DNA from: an uncultured Desulfovibrio sp.
GTDB taxonomy: Bacteria > Desulfobacterota > Desulfovibrionia > Desulfovibrionales > Desulfovibrionaceae
DNA: 64,000 nt
Direction: 5' to 3'
Assembly: GCA_900546145.1 (NCBI GenBank)
Contig: URBN01000009.1
Span: forward strand, 1 to 64,000
The notes below the pieces were generated by a model, which was not told the DNA's origin, searched no databases, and was given only the letters and a program-made list of their open reading frames with translations. Position numbers and translations under genes: made by a program. Positions 51,421-59,991 of this stretch are shown here, one piece after another; the first letter of the stretch is position 1, and each line of letters begins with the position of its first letter.

Positions 51421-52476
51421 TCAGACAATATACAGCCTGTTCTCCCCGTGTTCGATGACTTCGCCGATCTCGCAGTCCAGGTCGCCCCCTTCCCTGAGGA
51501 AGGCCCGCACGTCGCCGAGCTTTTCCGGAGGTACGGCCAGGAGAAGGCCGCCGGACGTCTGCGCATCGAAGATAATGTTCAGAAGATCGTCATCCCCGTG
51601 CGGCCTATCCCAGGCCGTGCTGCAGGCAGCGAATTTGCGGTTGCGGATGGAACCCGCAGGAACGAGTCCGTCTCCCGCGTAGTCGGAGACGCGGGACAGG
51701 ACGGGCAGTCTGTCCGCGAAGATCCGTATGGACACGTCCGAAGCGCGGGCCACCTCGAGGGCGTGGCCGCCGAGACCGAAGCCGGTAACGTCCGTGGCTC
51801 CTGTCAGATGGAAGCGCTGTATGGCGGATCCGGCCACGCTGTTCAGCCGGCCGGCCCAGCGGATGATGTCCGCCTCGGCTTCCTCTGCCCCTTCCCAGCC
51901 GGCCTTGACGGCCGTAGCCAGAATTCCGATGCCTAAGGGCTTCGTGAGGATAAGGCGCATGCCCGGCCGGAAACCATCATTGGTGGCGACGCATCCGGGA
52001 TCGATGATGCCTGTGACGGAAAGACCGAACTTCATGTCATCATCACTGACCGTGTGTCCGCCAGCGCTCACGCAGCCGCACTCGATCATGGCGTCAAAAG
52101 CCCCGCGCAGCACATCCGCCAGCACCTGGGGCTTTTCCTCGGCCAGATCCTCGGGGAAGCAGGCAATGCTCATGGCGCTCCACGGCGTCCCTCCCATGGC
52201 GAAAATGTCCGAAAGCGCATTGCAGGCAGCGATGCGCCCGAAGGGAAAGGGTTCATTGACGATGGGCGCAAGGATATCCACAGACTGCACCAGAGCCTTT
52301 CCCTGGGGTACGGTGAGTACGGCAGCGTCCTCGTTGCAGGCATGGCCCGCCAGAAGGCGCCGCTCAAGATCCGGCGGCAGCGAACGCTGCGCCAGCGCGA
52401 GAAGATGCTCCAGAGCCCCCGGAGCGAGTTTGGCAGCTCAGCCGGCTGCCTTTGCGCGTTCCATGAGTCCTGGCAT
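51421..52476 (-). CDS. selD: Selenophosphate synthetase, itself a selenoprotein
   Basis: Makes selenophosphate from selenide and ATP for selenocysteine synthesis. An ordinary reading would start at an internal ATG (52290) and give 289 residues lacking the N-terminus. Reading upstream in frame through one TGA (52440-52438, codon 13) restores ATG 52476, preceded by AAAGGAGAAATC, and 351 residues, the usual SelD length. The restored N-terminus reads KAAG-U-AAKLAPGALEHLL, placing U exactly at the catalytic Cys/Sec of the family's (C/U)-x-x-K motif. Downstream landmarks are RIAACNALSDIFAMGG, AGGHTVSDDDMKFGL and TDVTGFGLGGHALE. The gene is divergent from the ABC-F gene. Confidence 0.92.
52407..52440 (-). 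promoter_or_regulatory. Bacterial SECIS-like hairpin after the selD UGA
   Basis: On the minus strand the UGA (52440-52438) is followed 12 bases later by GCTCC (52425-52421), a 9-base loop GGGGGCTCT, and GGAGC (52411-52407). A short stem with G in the first loop positions, about 16-25 bases after the UGA, fits the bacterial SECIS consensus that recruits SelB. Confidence 0.75.
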
Positions 52477-52632
52477 GATTTCTCCTTTCCGGATCCGGCT
52501 GTCTTTTCTGTGATTCTTCGTTTTTTATATCCCATGGGGGAAACAGGGACAAGCTTCCGCGCCGTCTTGCGGGCCGGGCGGGGCATGGGGTATCCTTTGC
52601 GGCGCAAGGATTTTTCCCTCCAAGGAGTATAC

Positions 52633-54552
52633 ATGCCTCTTCTGACTCTTCAGAATGTCAGCCTCAGTCTCGGCGGCAAGGAGCTGCTCGAACACGCGGA
52701 TTTCGGCGTCAGCCAGGGCGAGCGCGTCTGTCTCGTCGGCCGCAACGGCGTGGGCAAGTCGAGCCTGCTTTCCCTGATGGCCGGCGCCATCAGTCCCGAT
52801 GACGGCCAGGTAACCTACGAACAGGGGTGCCGCTTCGGCTACATGCCCCAGGACGTTCCCACGCAGTGGAGCGGACCGGTCTTCTGCGTCGCCGCGTCCG
52901 GCATGGGCGAAGAAGGCCGGAAACTGGCGGCAGCCCACCTGGCCTCCTCGGGCAGGGGAGAGAAGCTCCCTGAAGAAGAGAGGAAGAAGGCGGAGGAGTA
53001 TCTCGAAAGCGGCGAGGGATGGGAAAGGTACGGCGACGTGCTCGCCGTGGTGAACAGCCTCAGCCTCGATCCCAAAGCCGATTTCAGCACGCTCTCCGGC
53101 GGGAGCAAGCGCAGGGTGGCCCTGGCCAGAGCCCTTCTTGCCTCGAACGATCTCCTCCTCGACGAACCCACCAACCACCTCGATATCAAAACCATCACCT
53201 GGCTTGAGGACTTCCTCATCAAGCGCGCCCGCACGCTGGTCTTCATCAGCCACGACCGCGCCTTCGCCCGCGATCTGGCCACGCGCATCGTGGAAATAGA
53301 CCGCTGCCATCTCTACAGCTACGACTGCGGCTTTGACGAATACCTGCCCCGCCGCGATCTGCGCCTCGAAAACGAGGAGAAGGAAAACGCCGCCTTCGAC
53401 AAAAAGCTGGCCCAGGAGGAAATCTGGATCCGCAAGGGCATCAAGGCCCGCCGCACCCGGAACATGGGACGCGTCCGCGACCTTATCGCCATGCGTGAGG
53501 AGCGCGCCCAGCGCCGGAAACGCATCGGCAGCGTGCACATGGAGGCTCAGGAAGCGGAAAAGTCGGGCAAACTGGTCATGGAAGCCGTAAATCTCGGCTT
53601 CACGTACCCGGACGGCTACGAAGTCTTCCACGACTTTTCCGCCATTATCCAGCGCGGAGACCGCATCGGCATCATCGGCGACAACGGTACGGGCAAGACA
53701 ACGCTTCTGCGCGTGCTCCTCGGAGAGCTCCAGCCCACCTCAGGCACCCTGAAGCGGGGAACCAATCTCGAGATCAGCTATTTCGACCAGCTCCGCGAGA
53801 CGCTCGATCCCAACGCCACCATCATGGACAGCGTGGCCAACGGCAGCGACGTGGTGACCATCAACGGAAAGAAGCGCCACGTGGCGGGCTATCTCACAGA
53901 CTTCCTCTTCGCCCCCGGGCGCCTGCGCGTTCCCGTGCACACGCTTTCCGGCGGAGAGAAGAACAGACTGCTCCTGGCCCGCCTGTTCACGAAGCCTTCC
54001 AACCTGCTGGTCATGGACGAACCCACCAACGATCTCGACATGGAGACCCTGGAACTTCTCGAGGAACTCCTCTCGGAATACACGGGCACCGTCATCATGG
54101 TGAGCCACGACCGAGCCTTTCTGGACGACCTCGCCACCTCCACCTTCGCCCTCGAGGGAGACAAACAGATCCACGAATACGTGGGCGGCTACACGGACTG
54201 GCTGCGCCAGCGTCCCGAGCCGAAAGAGAAGACGCAGCGGGCGCCAAGGCCCCAGCCGAAACCGGATGCCGCGAAGGGCAGGAAACTGACGTTCAAGGAA
54301 CAGCGCGAACAGAAGCTTCTGCAGGAGGAGCTTGACGGCATGCCAGCCAGGAGCGAGGCCCTGGAAAAGGAACAGGCTGAACTCGAGCAGAGGCTCGCCG
54401 ATCCGGATCTTTTTCAGCGGGATCCCGATCTTTTCAACGCCACGACGAAGCGCATGCCCGAACTCGAACAGGAGCAGAACGCCCTTCTCGAGCGCTGGGA
54501 GGCAGTCGAGGCCCGTCTGAAGGAACTTGCTGATATAACAAAAAAAGTCTAA
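52633..54552 (+). CDS. uup: ABC-F ATPase, Uup type
   Basis: Soluble ABC-F protein of 639 residues with two nucleotide-binding domains and no membrane segment. First domain: Walker A GRNGVGKSS (about 36-44), signature LSGGSKRRVALARALL, and LLLDEPTNHLD. Second domain: GDNGTGKTTLL, LSGGEKNRLLLARLF, and VMDEPTNDLD. A linker rich in Arg lies between. The C-terminal basic/coiled-coil region (KGRKLTFKEQREQKLLQEEL onward) is typical of Uup, which acts on ribosomes and branched-DNA-related processes. ATG 52633 follows AAGGAG; upstream frame belongs to the divergent selD. Confidence 0.9.
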   Translation: MPLLTLQNVSLSLGGKELLEHADFGVSQGERVCLVGRNGVGKSSLLSLMAGAISPDDGQVTYEQGCRFGYMPQDVPTQWSGPVFCVAASGMGEEGRKLAAAHLASSGRGEKLPEEERKKAEEYLESGEGWERYGDVLAVVNSLSLDPKADFSTLSGGSKRRVALARALLASNDLLLDEPTNHLDIKTITWLEDFLIKRARTLVFISHDRAFARDLATRIVEIDRCHLYSYDCGFDEYLPRRDLRLENEEKENAAFDKKLAQEEIWIRKGIKARRTRNMGRVRDLIAMREERAQRRKRIGSVHMEAQEAEKSGKLVMEAVNLGFTYPDGYEVFHDFSAIIQRGDRIGIIGDNGTGKTTLLRVLLGELQPTSGTLKRGTNLEISYFDQLRETLDPNATIMDSVANGSDVVTINGKKRHVAGYLTDFLFAPGRLRVPVHTLSGGEKNRLLLARLFTKPSNLLVMDEPTNDLDMETLELLEELLSEYTGTVIMVSHDRAFLDDLATSTFALEGDKQIHEYVGGYTDWLRQRPEPKEKTQRAPRPQPKPDAAKGRKLTFKEQREQKLLQEELDGMPARSEALEKEQAELEQRLADPDLFQRDPDLFNATTKRMPELEQEQNALLERWEAVEARLKELADITKKV

Positions 54553-54565
54553 AATTATCTGTTGC

Positions 54566-54606
54566 GCGGAGCGCCCCTCCCCCCTCACAGAAGCGCTCCG
54601 CCTTTC
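54566..54606 (+). terminator. Terminator after the ABC-F gene
   Basis: 9-bp stem GCGGAGCGC (54566-54574) with GCGCTCCGC (54593-54601), an 18-base loop, followed by CTTTCC. The T tract is short. Confidence 0.55.
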
Positions 54607-54718
54607 CCCCCACCAGAGCACCGATAGCCCAGTCCTTCAACGGCGGGATCCAGAACCCGCTTCAACCCGGCACGCATTTCCCCCCGCGGCGGCCGTTTCC
54701 CCCGTTTGTGAGTCTTTT

Positions 54719-56290
54719 ATGTCGGAAGAATCGCACCCTCTTGATATTGAGGCGTGCCTTCAGACGCTGCACCGGATTGTTGTGTCCCTGACGCCCAACA
54801 AATCCTTCCGTCAGGTGCTGAGGGAACTCCTCTCTGCTCTCGCAGAAACCATGCATTTCCAGCGCCCGCACATCATCGTGCAGGATCCTGAAAGCGGCAA
54901 CCTCCGTCTTTCCATGGCCTATGGCGATGCCGAGGCGCCGGAAGCGTCCTATGAACCAGGCACGGGCATCACCGGCCAGGTTTTCCAGTCCAACAAAGCC
55001 ATCATTGTCCCGTGCATGAGCCAGCACCCGGACTTCGAGAACAAGCTCTTCGGCCGGTCTCCCGAGGAGATGCAGCGTCTCGCCTTCATCTGCGTCCCCG
55101 TGCATTCCGGGGCCAGCGAGGAAGACGGCGCCATCGGCGTTCTGTCCGCGGACACCCCGCGGGCATCAGAGTCCGAGCTCTCCAACCGCTGCCTCTTTCT
55201 CGAGACCGTGGCCGCCCTTGTGGGCACGCAGGTCGCCTGGCTGCAGGAGGATCTGGCGCGCCAGCATTTCCGCCACACCACGGAGCAGGCTGAGACACGC
55301 ATCACTTCAGGCTCCATTATCGCCCATTCAAAAAGCATGCTCCACGTGCTGCACCAGGTGCATCAGGTGGGATCGAGCCACGCCATCGTCCTGCTCCGCG
55401 GCGAGTCGGGCGTGGGCAAAGAACTGATGGCCCAGGCTCTGCATGAGGCAAGCCCGAGGAAGGACAAACCGCTCATCAAGATCAACTGCGCGGCCCTGCC
55501 CTCCGAACTCATCGAAGGCGAGCTCTTCGGCTGGCAGAAAGGCGCTTTCACAGGCGCGTTCCAGAACCACAAGGGCGTCTTCCAGCAGGCCGACAAGGGC
55601 ACGCTCTTTCTTGATGAAATAGGCGACCTCTCCCTGTCCGCCCAGGCCAAGCTCCTGCGTGTCCTGCAGGACGGCGTCGTGCAGCCTCTCGGCACGGAAA
55701 AGAGCATCGCCGTGGATGTGCGCATCATCTGCGCTACCAACAGGCAGCTTGAAAAGTGCGTGGAGGCCGGCACCTTCCGGAAGGACCTCTATTACCGCAT
55801 CAATATCTTCCCCATTTTCATCCCTCCGCTGCGCGACCGCACAGACGACATTATCCCCCTGGCCAACTATTATCTGAAAAAATACGCAGAGGAATACAAG
55901 CGGCCGGTATCGCGCATCTCGACGCCGGCCATGGATCTTCTCACGGGCTACAAGTGGCCGGGCAATATCCGCGAACTCAGGAACACCATGGAGCGCGCCG
56001 TCCTCGTCTGCGACGAGGAGGCCATACGTGCCTATCACCTGCCCACGGACATGCAGAAGAGCGGCCAGGCCAACACCCTGCGCGAACACGGTGCCGGATT
56101 CACGGAAACCGTGGAGCGCCTTGAAAAGGATCTCATCGTCGACGCCCTGCGCAACGCCCAGGGCAATATCCACCAGTCAGCCAGAGACATCGGGCTGACA
56201 TACCGCATCATCTATTACAAAATCAAAAAGTACGGCATCAGATACCAGGACTTCCTGCCTTCCCCGGCCAAAGGCGGCAGGAAGGAATAA
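54719..56290 (+). CDS. NifA-like sigma-54-dependent activator (GAF-AAA-Fis)
   Basis: 523-residue bacterial enhancer-binding protein. An N-terminal GAF-type sensor domain (about 20-175) is followed by the AAA+ domain: Walker A GESGVGKE at 228-235, the sigma-54-contacting GAFTGA near 275-280, GTLFLDEIGDL, and the R-finger region. The C-terminal Fis-type helix-turn-helix is NIHQSARDIGLTYRIIYYKI. GAF plus this AAA+ type is the NifA/AnfA/VnfA arrangement. The next genes are amtB and a PII gene behind a sigma-54 promoter, so control of ammonium uptake is the natural inference. The ribosome site before ATG 54719 is weak. Confidence 0.9.
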   Translation: MSEESHPLDIEACLQTLHRIVVSLTPNKSFRQVLRELLSALAETMHFQRPHIIVQDPESGNLRLSMAYGDAEAPEASYEPGTGITGQVFQSNKAIIVPCMSQHPDFENKLFGRSPEEMQRLAFICVPVHSGASEEDGAIGVLSADTPRASESELSNRCLFLETVAALVGTQVAWLQEDLARQHFRHTTEQAETRITSGSIIAHSKSMLHVLHQVHQVGSSHAIVLLRGESGVGKELMAQALHEASPRKDKPLIKINCAALPSELIEGELFGWQKGAFTGAFQNHKGVFQQADKGTLFLDEIGDLSLSAQAKLLRVLQDGVVQPLGTEKSIAVDVRIICATNRQLEKCVEAGTFRKDLYYRINIFPIFIPPLRDRTDDIIPLANYYLKKYAEEYKRPVSRISTPAMDLLTGYKWPGNIRELRNTMERAVLVCDEEAIRAYHLPTDMQKSGQANTLREHGAGFTETVERLEKDLIVDALRNAQGNIHQSARDIGLTYRIIYYKIKKYGIRYQDFLPSPAKGGRKE

Positions 56291-56337
56291 CAGGGGCGTT
56301 TCCCTGTCAGGAACGTCCATGCCGGGCGCACATCCGG

Positions 56338-56370
56338 AGCGGCGGAACAGAAATGTTCCGCCGCTTTTTT
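56338..56370 (+). terminator. Terminator after the sigma-54 activator
   Basis: AGCGGCGGAACA (56338-56349) pairs with TGTTCCGCCGCT (56354-56365), loop GAAA, then TTTTTT. Confidence 0.93.
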
Positions 56371-56622
56371 CGTGCTCTTCTCTCCGGAACGTTTTTGTAT
56401 ACGCTTTCAGCCGCCGGTTCACCCCGTCAGATCCGGTTCCGCTCCGGAAAACCTGTATTTTCCCTTCTTCCCGTATCCCTGACCGGTTCCCGTCCAGCCA
56501 TATTAACAAATTTGTACTGCATCCCGGCCCATTCACATTTTTGTACCGTAGTCCGAAAGCCTCTGAACGGGTGAAATTTCAGGAAACCCATAATTTCAGA
56601 TGGTTAACTCCGGTTAACACTC
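56371..56622 (+). promoter_or_regulatory. Upstream region of amtB with short repeats
   Basis: No gene seen. Two copies of TTTGTAC lie at 56511-56517 and 56540-56546. Two GGTTAAC copies lie at 56602-56608 and 56612-56618, the second four bases before the sigma-54 -24 element. GGTTAAC copies spaced ten bases apart face the same helix side. These are candidates for activator or other regulator sites; the classical NifA site TGT-N10-ACA was not found. Confidence 0.4.
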
Positions 56623-56638
56623 TGGCATGATGCATGCA
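56623..56638 (+). promoter_or_regulatory. Sigma-54 promoter of amtB
   Basis: TGGCATG-ATGC-ATGCA matches the sigma-54 consensus TGGCACG-N4-TTGCW with the invariant GG (-24) and GC (-12) correctly spaced and only two mismatches. It lies 79 bases before the amtB ATG, downstream of the linked enhancer-binding protein gene. Confidence 0.82.
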
Positions 56639-56717
56639 TTTAGAAAAGTGACAGCGCATGGAACTGTCCCGGCGCATGGAGAAGCCGGAGTGCCTTTATA
56701 AGGAGAAGGAGTTTATC

Positions 56718-58094
56718 ATGGATTTCACGTCGTACTTCAGACGCAACAGAAAGTGGGTTATCGCCCTGCTGGCTCTGGCCGCAGTGCTCACCGTTCCCTG
56801 TCTCGCCGAGGCCGCTGAAAAGGCCCCCGAATACACCCCCAAGAGAGCCGTTGACACGGTCTGGACCATGGTCGGCGCCATGCTGGTCATGTTCATGCAG
56901 CCCGGCTTCGCTCTCGTCGAATGCGGCCTGACCCGCGCCAAGAACGCAGCCAACATCACAATGAAAAACTTCGCCGACTTCGGTGTTGGCGCCATCTGCT
57001 TCTTTGTTCTGGGCTTCGGCCTCATGTTCGGTGACTCCCTGAGCGGCATCATCGGCACGAACCTGTTCTGCCTCAGCGGCAACGATCCCACCACTGACGA
57101 CGGCATGTGGACCCTCACATTCTTCTTCTTCCAGAGCGTGTTCTGCGCCACCTCCGCCACCATCGTTTCGGGCGGCATCGCCGAGCGCATGAAGTTCTCG
57201 GGCTACCTGCTCGTCAGCATGCTGGTCTCCCTTGTCGTCTACCCCATCAGCGGCCACTGGGCCTGGAACGGCCTGTTCGGTGCCGGCGGCTGGCTCGGCA
57301 ACCTCGGCTTCATTGACTTCGCCGGTTCCTCCGTCGTGCATTCCGTGGGCGGCGCCATCGCTCTCGCCGGCGCCATCGTTCTCGGACCCCGTATCGGCAA
57401 GTACTCCAAGGACGGCAAGGCCCGCGCCATCCTGGGCCACAACCTCCCCATGGCCGGACTCGGCGTCTTCATCCTCTGGTTTGCCTGGTTCGGTTTCAAC
57501 TGCGGCTCCACAACGGCTGCTGACATGACCCTCGGCATCATCGCCGTCAACACCAACCTCGCCGCCTGCGCCGCCTTCTGCACCTCCATGCTCACCGTGT
57601 GGTGCAAGACCGGCAAGCCTGACCCGTCCATGTGCTTCAACGGCGTCCTCGCCGGCCTCGTGGGCATCACCGCCGGCTGCGCCGAAGTTTCCCCTGTGGG
57701 CGCTATCTGCATCGGCGCCATCTGCGGCTTCGTGGTTGTCTGCTCCGTCTTCTTCATTGACCAGAAGCTCCACATTGACGACCCCTGCGGCGCCGCTTCC
57801 GTGCACGGTGTGTGCGGCTTCCTCGGCAGCACCCTGGTCGGTTTCTTTGCGGCTCCCGGCTACGGCACCTGCACCGGCCTCCTCTATGGCGGCGGCTTCC
57901 ATCCTCTCGCCATCCAGCTTCTCGGTGCCGCCTGCTACGTTGCCTGGGCTTTCATCTGCGGCCTGATTATCTTCAAGATTGTCGACGCCATCATGGGTAT
58001 CCGTCCCACGCCTGAAGAAGAACTCAAGGGCATGGATATCACCGAACACGGCACCGACGCTTACTCCGGCTTCCAGATTTTCACGAACGAATAA
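56718..58094 (+). CDS. amtB: Ammonium transporter AmtB
   Basis: Ammonium channel of 458 residues. ATG 56718 follows AAGGAGAAGGAG and begins a cleavable signal sequence (WVIALLALAAVLTVPCLAEA). Eleven membrane helices are expected. Family landmarks are GAMLVMFMQPGFALVECGL, the twin pore histidines in SSVVHSVGGAI and ASVHGVCGFLGS, and the DDPCGAASVHG loop. The PII gene follows after 108 bases, the common amtB-glnK arrangement in which PII blocks the channel when nitrogen is plentiful. Confidence 0.97.
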   Translation: MDFTSYFRRNRKWVIALLALAAVLTVPCLAEAAEKAPEYTPKRAVDTVWTMVGAMLVMFMQPGFALVECGLTRAKNAANITMKNFADFGVGAICFFVLGFGLMFGDSLSGIIGTNLFCLSGNDPTTDDGMWTLTFFFFQSVFCATSATIVSGGIAERMKFSGYLLVSMLVSLVVYPISGHWAWNGLFGAGGWLGNLGFIDFAGSSVVHSVGGAIALAGAIVLGPRIGKYSKDGKARAILGHNLPMAGLGVFILWFAWFGFNCGSTTAADMTLGIIAVNTNLAACAAFCTSMLTVWCKTGKPDPSMCFNGVLAGLVGITAGCAEVSPVGAICIGAICGFVVVCSVFFIDQKLHIDDPCGAASVHGVCGFLGSTLVGFFAAPGYGTCTGLLYGGGFHPLAIQLLGAACYVAWAFICGLIIFKIVDAIMGIRPTPEEELKGMDITEHGTDAYSGFQIFTNE

Positions 58095-58202
58095 GCCCTT
58101 ATCTCCTTCCCATCTCCGGCGGGACTCCCGCAAGGGAGTCCCTGACGGAGGGGAGCAGACGAATCCTGAAGAAAATTTTTTACCAGCAAAAGGAATAGCA
58201 CC

Positions 58203-58529
58203 ATGAAGATGGTAATTGCCTATATCAGACCCGAACAGCTGCAGAGGGTCAAGCAGGAGCTCTACAAGAGAGAGCTGTACTCCATGTCCATCACCAACAT
58301 TCTGGGCGCCGGCAGGCAGGGCGGCTACGCCACCCAGTACCGCGGCGTTACCACCCAGGTTAACCTTCTGAAAAAGCTGCGTATCGAAATCTGCGTGACC
58401 GATGATAAGCTCGACATGGTCTTCGATGCCATTACCGAAGGCGCCCGCACGGGAAGACAGGGCGACGGCGTCATCTTCGCCTGCGATACGGTGAGGGGCG
58501 AGCGAATCCGCACAGGCGAAAGCCTCTAA
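58203..58529 (+). CDS. glnB: PII nitrogen regulator lacking Tyr51
   Basis: 108-residue PII signalling protein that binds ATP/ADP and 2-oxoglutarate and docks on AmtB. The start MKMVIAYIRPEQLQRVKQEL and the end ARTGRQGDGVIFACD are typical, so the fold and nucleotide site look intact. The T-loop reads GRQGGYATQYRGVTTQV: Tyr46 and Arg47 are kept, but position 51, the tyrosine uridylylated by GlnD in enteric bacteria, is Thr. It is probably co-transcribed with amtB from the sigma-54 promoter. A hairpin terminator follows. Confidence 0.93.
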   Translation: MKMVIAYIRPEQLQRVKQELYKRELYSMSITNILGAGRQGGYATQYRGVTTQVNLLKKLRIEICVTDDKLDMVFDAITEGARTGRQGDGVIFACDTVRGERIRTGESL

Positions 58530-58562
58530 ATTCCCGGAGTACCAGGAACCAGATCCTCCACC

Positions 58563-58592
58563 AGGCCGTCCGCGAAAGCGGGCGGCCTCTTT
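58563..58592 (+). terminator. Terminator after the PII gene
   Basis: 11-bp stem with one G-T pair (AGGCCGTCCGC at 58563-58573 with GCGGGCGGCCT at 58578-58588), loop GAAA, followed by CTTTCT. Confidence 0.75.
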
Positions 58593-58608
58593 CTGTCCCG
58601 GGAAAGAA

Positions 58609-58644
58609 GAAGGCCCGCCGTCATTTTCTGACAGCGGGCCTTTT
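58609..58644. terminator. Terminator between the convergent PII and Rrf2 genes
   Basis: AAGGCCCGC (58610-58618) pairs with GCGGGCCTT (58634-58642) and is followed by TTTT on the plus strand. On the minus strand the flank is T/C-rich. It probably serves the Rrf2 gene that ends at 58669. Confidence 0.7.
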
Positions 58645-58668
58645 CCTTTTCTCTTTCCGTTTCTTTTC

Positions 58669-59253
58669 CTATTCGGCGGCGTCCTTCACTGCGGCGTCAT
58701 GCTCTGCCACACCGGGTTCCGGGGAGCCGGGCAGAGGTTCAGCACCGGCCTGCGCGGATTCAGCTCCCTGCGCGCTGGCGGAAGCGCCCATGAGGAGGCT
58801 CTTCGACAGGCGTTCTTTGCCGGCCTTCAGCCGTTCGGCGGAGGCGGCGTACTCGGCCAGAATATCAGCCAGGGTGATGGAATTCATGACGTTTTCAGCA
58901 GCGTCCTGCACCTTCTCATAGGCATGGCGCAGGGCGTACTGGATATTGAAGCCGATATTACAGATGGGATTGATATGCGTGTCGAGGTGCAGCAGACGCT
59001 TGCCGCCCTCCACGGCGCGGTAGATTTCCAGCAGGGAGATGGCGCCGGGGTCTCTTGCGAGCTTCGGGCGCGGACGGCCGCGGACGCTCTGCACGAGACC
59101 CGCCGTACGCAGTTTCATCAGGATCTGACGCACAAAGCTGGGATTCGATTTCAGGCTCTTGGCAATGGCCTGGCTCGAAAGATCCATATTCGGATTCAGA
59201 TGGATGAAAATCATGATGTGAACGGCGTCACTCAGTTTCGTAGAGTATTTCAT
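58669..59253 (-). CDS. Rrf2-family transcriptional regulator (YwnA-like)
   Basis: 194-residue Rrf2-type repressor with an N-terminal winged helix (TKLSDAVHIMIFIHL, LSSQAIAKSLKSNPSFVRQI) and the dimerisation helix. Unlike the IscR/NsrR branch it has only one Cys in the usual cluster region (C98 in NPICNIG), so an iron-sulfur cluster is unlikely and redox or thiol sensing through C98 is possible. The last 50 residues are Ala/Glu-rich and nonconserved. ATG 59253 is preferred over the ATG two codons upstream because GAGGGG is then nine bases away. Its own promoter candidate lies at 59276-59304. Confidence 0.85.
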   Translation of the reverse strand: MKYSTKLSDAVHIMIFIHLNPNMDLSSQAIAKSLKSNPSFVRQILMKLRTAGLVQSVRGRPRPKLARDPGAISLLEIYRAVEGGKRLLHLDTHINPICNIGFNIQYALRHAYEKVQDAAENVMNSITLADILAEYAASAERLKAGKERLSKSLLMGASASAQGAESAQAGAEPLPGSPEPGVAEHDAAVKDAAE

Positions 59254-59275
59254 AGTCATGCACCCCTCACGCAAA

Positions 59276-59304
59276 AAAATAACCGCCCTGCGCCGTATGG
59301 GCAA
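59276..59304 (-). promoter_or_regulatory. Promoter candidate of the Rrf2 gene
   Basis: On the minus strand TTGCCC (59304-59299), 17 bases, TATTTT (59281-59276), ending about 23 bases before the start codon. It indicates transcription separate from the upstream DJ-1 gene. Confidence 0.45.
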
Positions 59305-59409
59305 GATGCTGACCCCATTCTCCCTGATCCCGGACTCTGCCGGTCATGGTCTGCGCCGGGAGCCTGCCCCATTCCGGGGCAGGGGCACGGCACCCGGAAC
59401 AGCTTTTTT

Positions 59410-59991
59410 CTAGATGGTTATCTTCGCGCCAAGAAGCCTGGCGAATTCGGCAATGAGGGCAGCGTGGGCGGGCCACGCCGCGGCCGTCACAAACTGGCCG
59501 TCCGTCACGGCGTCAGAGAACGTGGCGTTGGCGTCCCGCCAGATGCCGCCGGCCATTTCCACATCGGGCTTCAGTGCCGGGTAGGCCGTGCAGGTGATCC
59601 CCTTCACGAGACCGGCGGTAATGAGAAGCTGCGGTCCGTGGCAGATAGCGGCTATGGGCTTGCCCGCCGCTGCGAACTCCTTCACGATTCCGACCACCCG
59701 ATCGTTGAGACGCAGGTATTCCGGAGCACGGCCGCCGGGGATGTACAGCCCTTCGTAATCGCTGACACTGACCCTGTCGAAATCGGCGTTGACACCGAAG
59801 TTGTGGCCGCGTTTTTCCGAATAGGTCTGATCGCCCTCGAAATCATGGATGGCTGTACGCACGAAGTCGCCGTCCTTCTTGCCCGGGCATACGGCGTCAA
59901 CCCTGTAGCCCAGCATTTCGAGCATCTGGAAGGGCACCATGACTTCGTACTCTTCCACATAGTCACCGACGAGTTCCAGTATTTTCTTCAT
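59410..59991 (-). CDS. DJ-1/PfpI-family protein
   Basis: 193-residue member of the DJ-1/PfpI superfamily, with the nucleophile elbow [10 protein letters not shown] (C117, H118) and the acidic/glycine segment [13 protein letters not shown]. Family members act as glyoxalases, deglycases, proteases or chaperones; the activity here cannot be chosen from sequence. ATG 59991 is favoured over one two codons upstream because GGAG is then six bases away. It is upstream of and co-directional with the Rrf2 gene, about 155 bases apart. Confidence 0.9.
   Translation of the reverse strand: MKKILELVGDYVEEYEVMVPFQMLEMLGYRVDAVCPGKKDGDFVRTAIHDFEGDQTYSEKRGHNFGVNADFDRVSVSDYEGLYIPGGRAPEYLRLNDRVVGIVKEFAAAGKPIAAICHGPQLLITAGLVKGITCTAYPALKPDVEMAGGIWRDANATFSDAVTDGQFVTAAAWPAHAALIAEFARLLGAKITI

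Noticed and set aside
52170..52634. 154-codon minus-strand frame overlapping the selD start
   Set aside because: It is out of frame with selD and not protein-like; the real gene passes through the recoded UGA in another frame.
54615..54670. tRNA-like or structured RNA between the ABC-F gene and the sigma-54 activator
   Set aside because: A GCGGG/CCCGC stem with an 8-base loop is present, but there is no acceptor stem or T arm, so it is not a tRNA and not tRNA-Sec.
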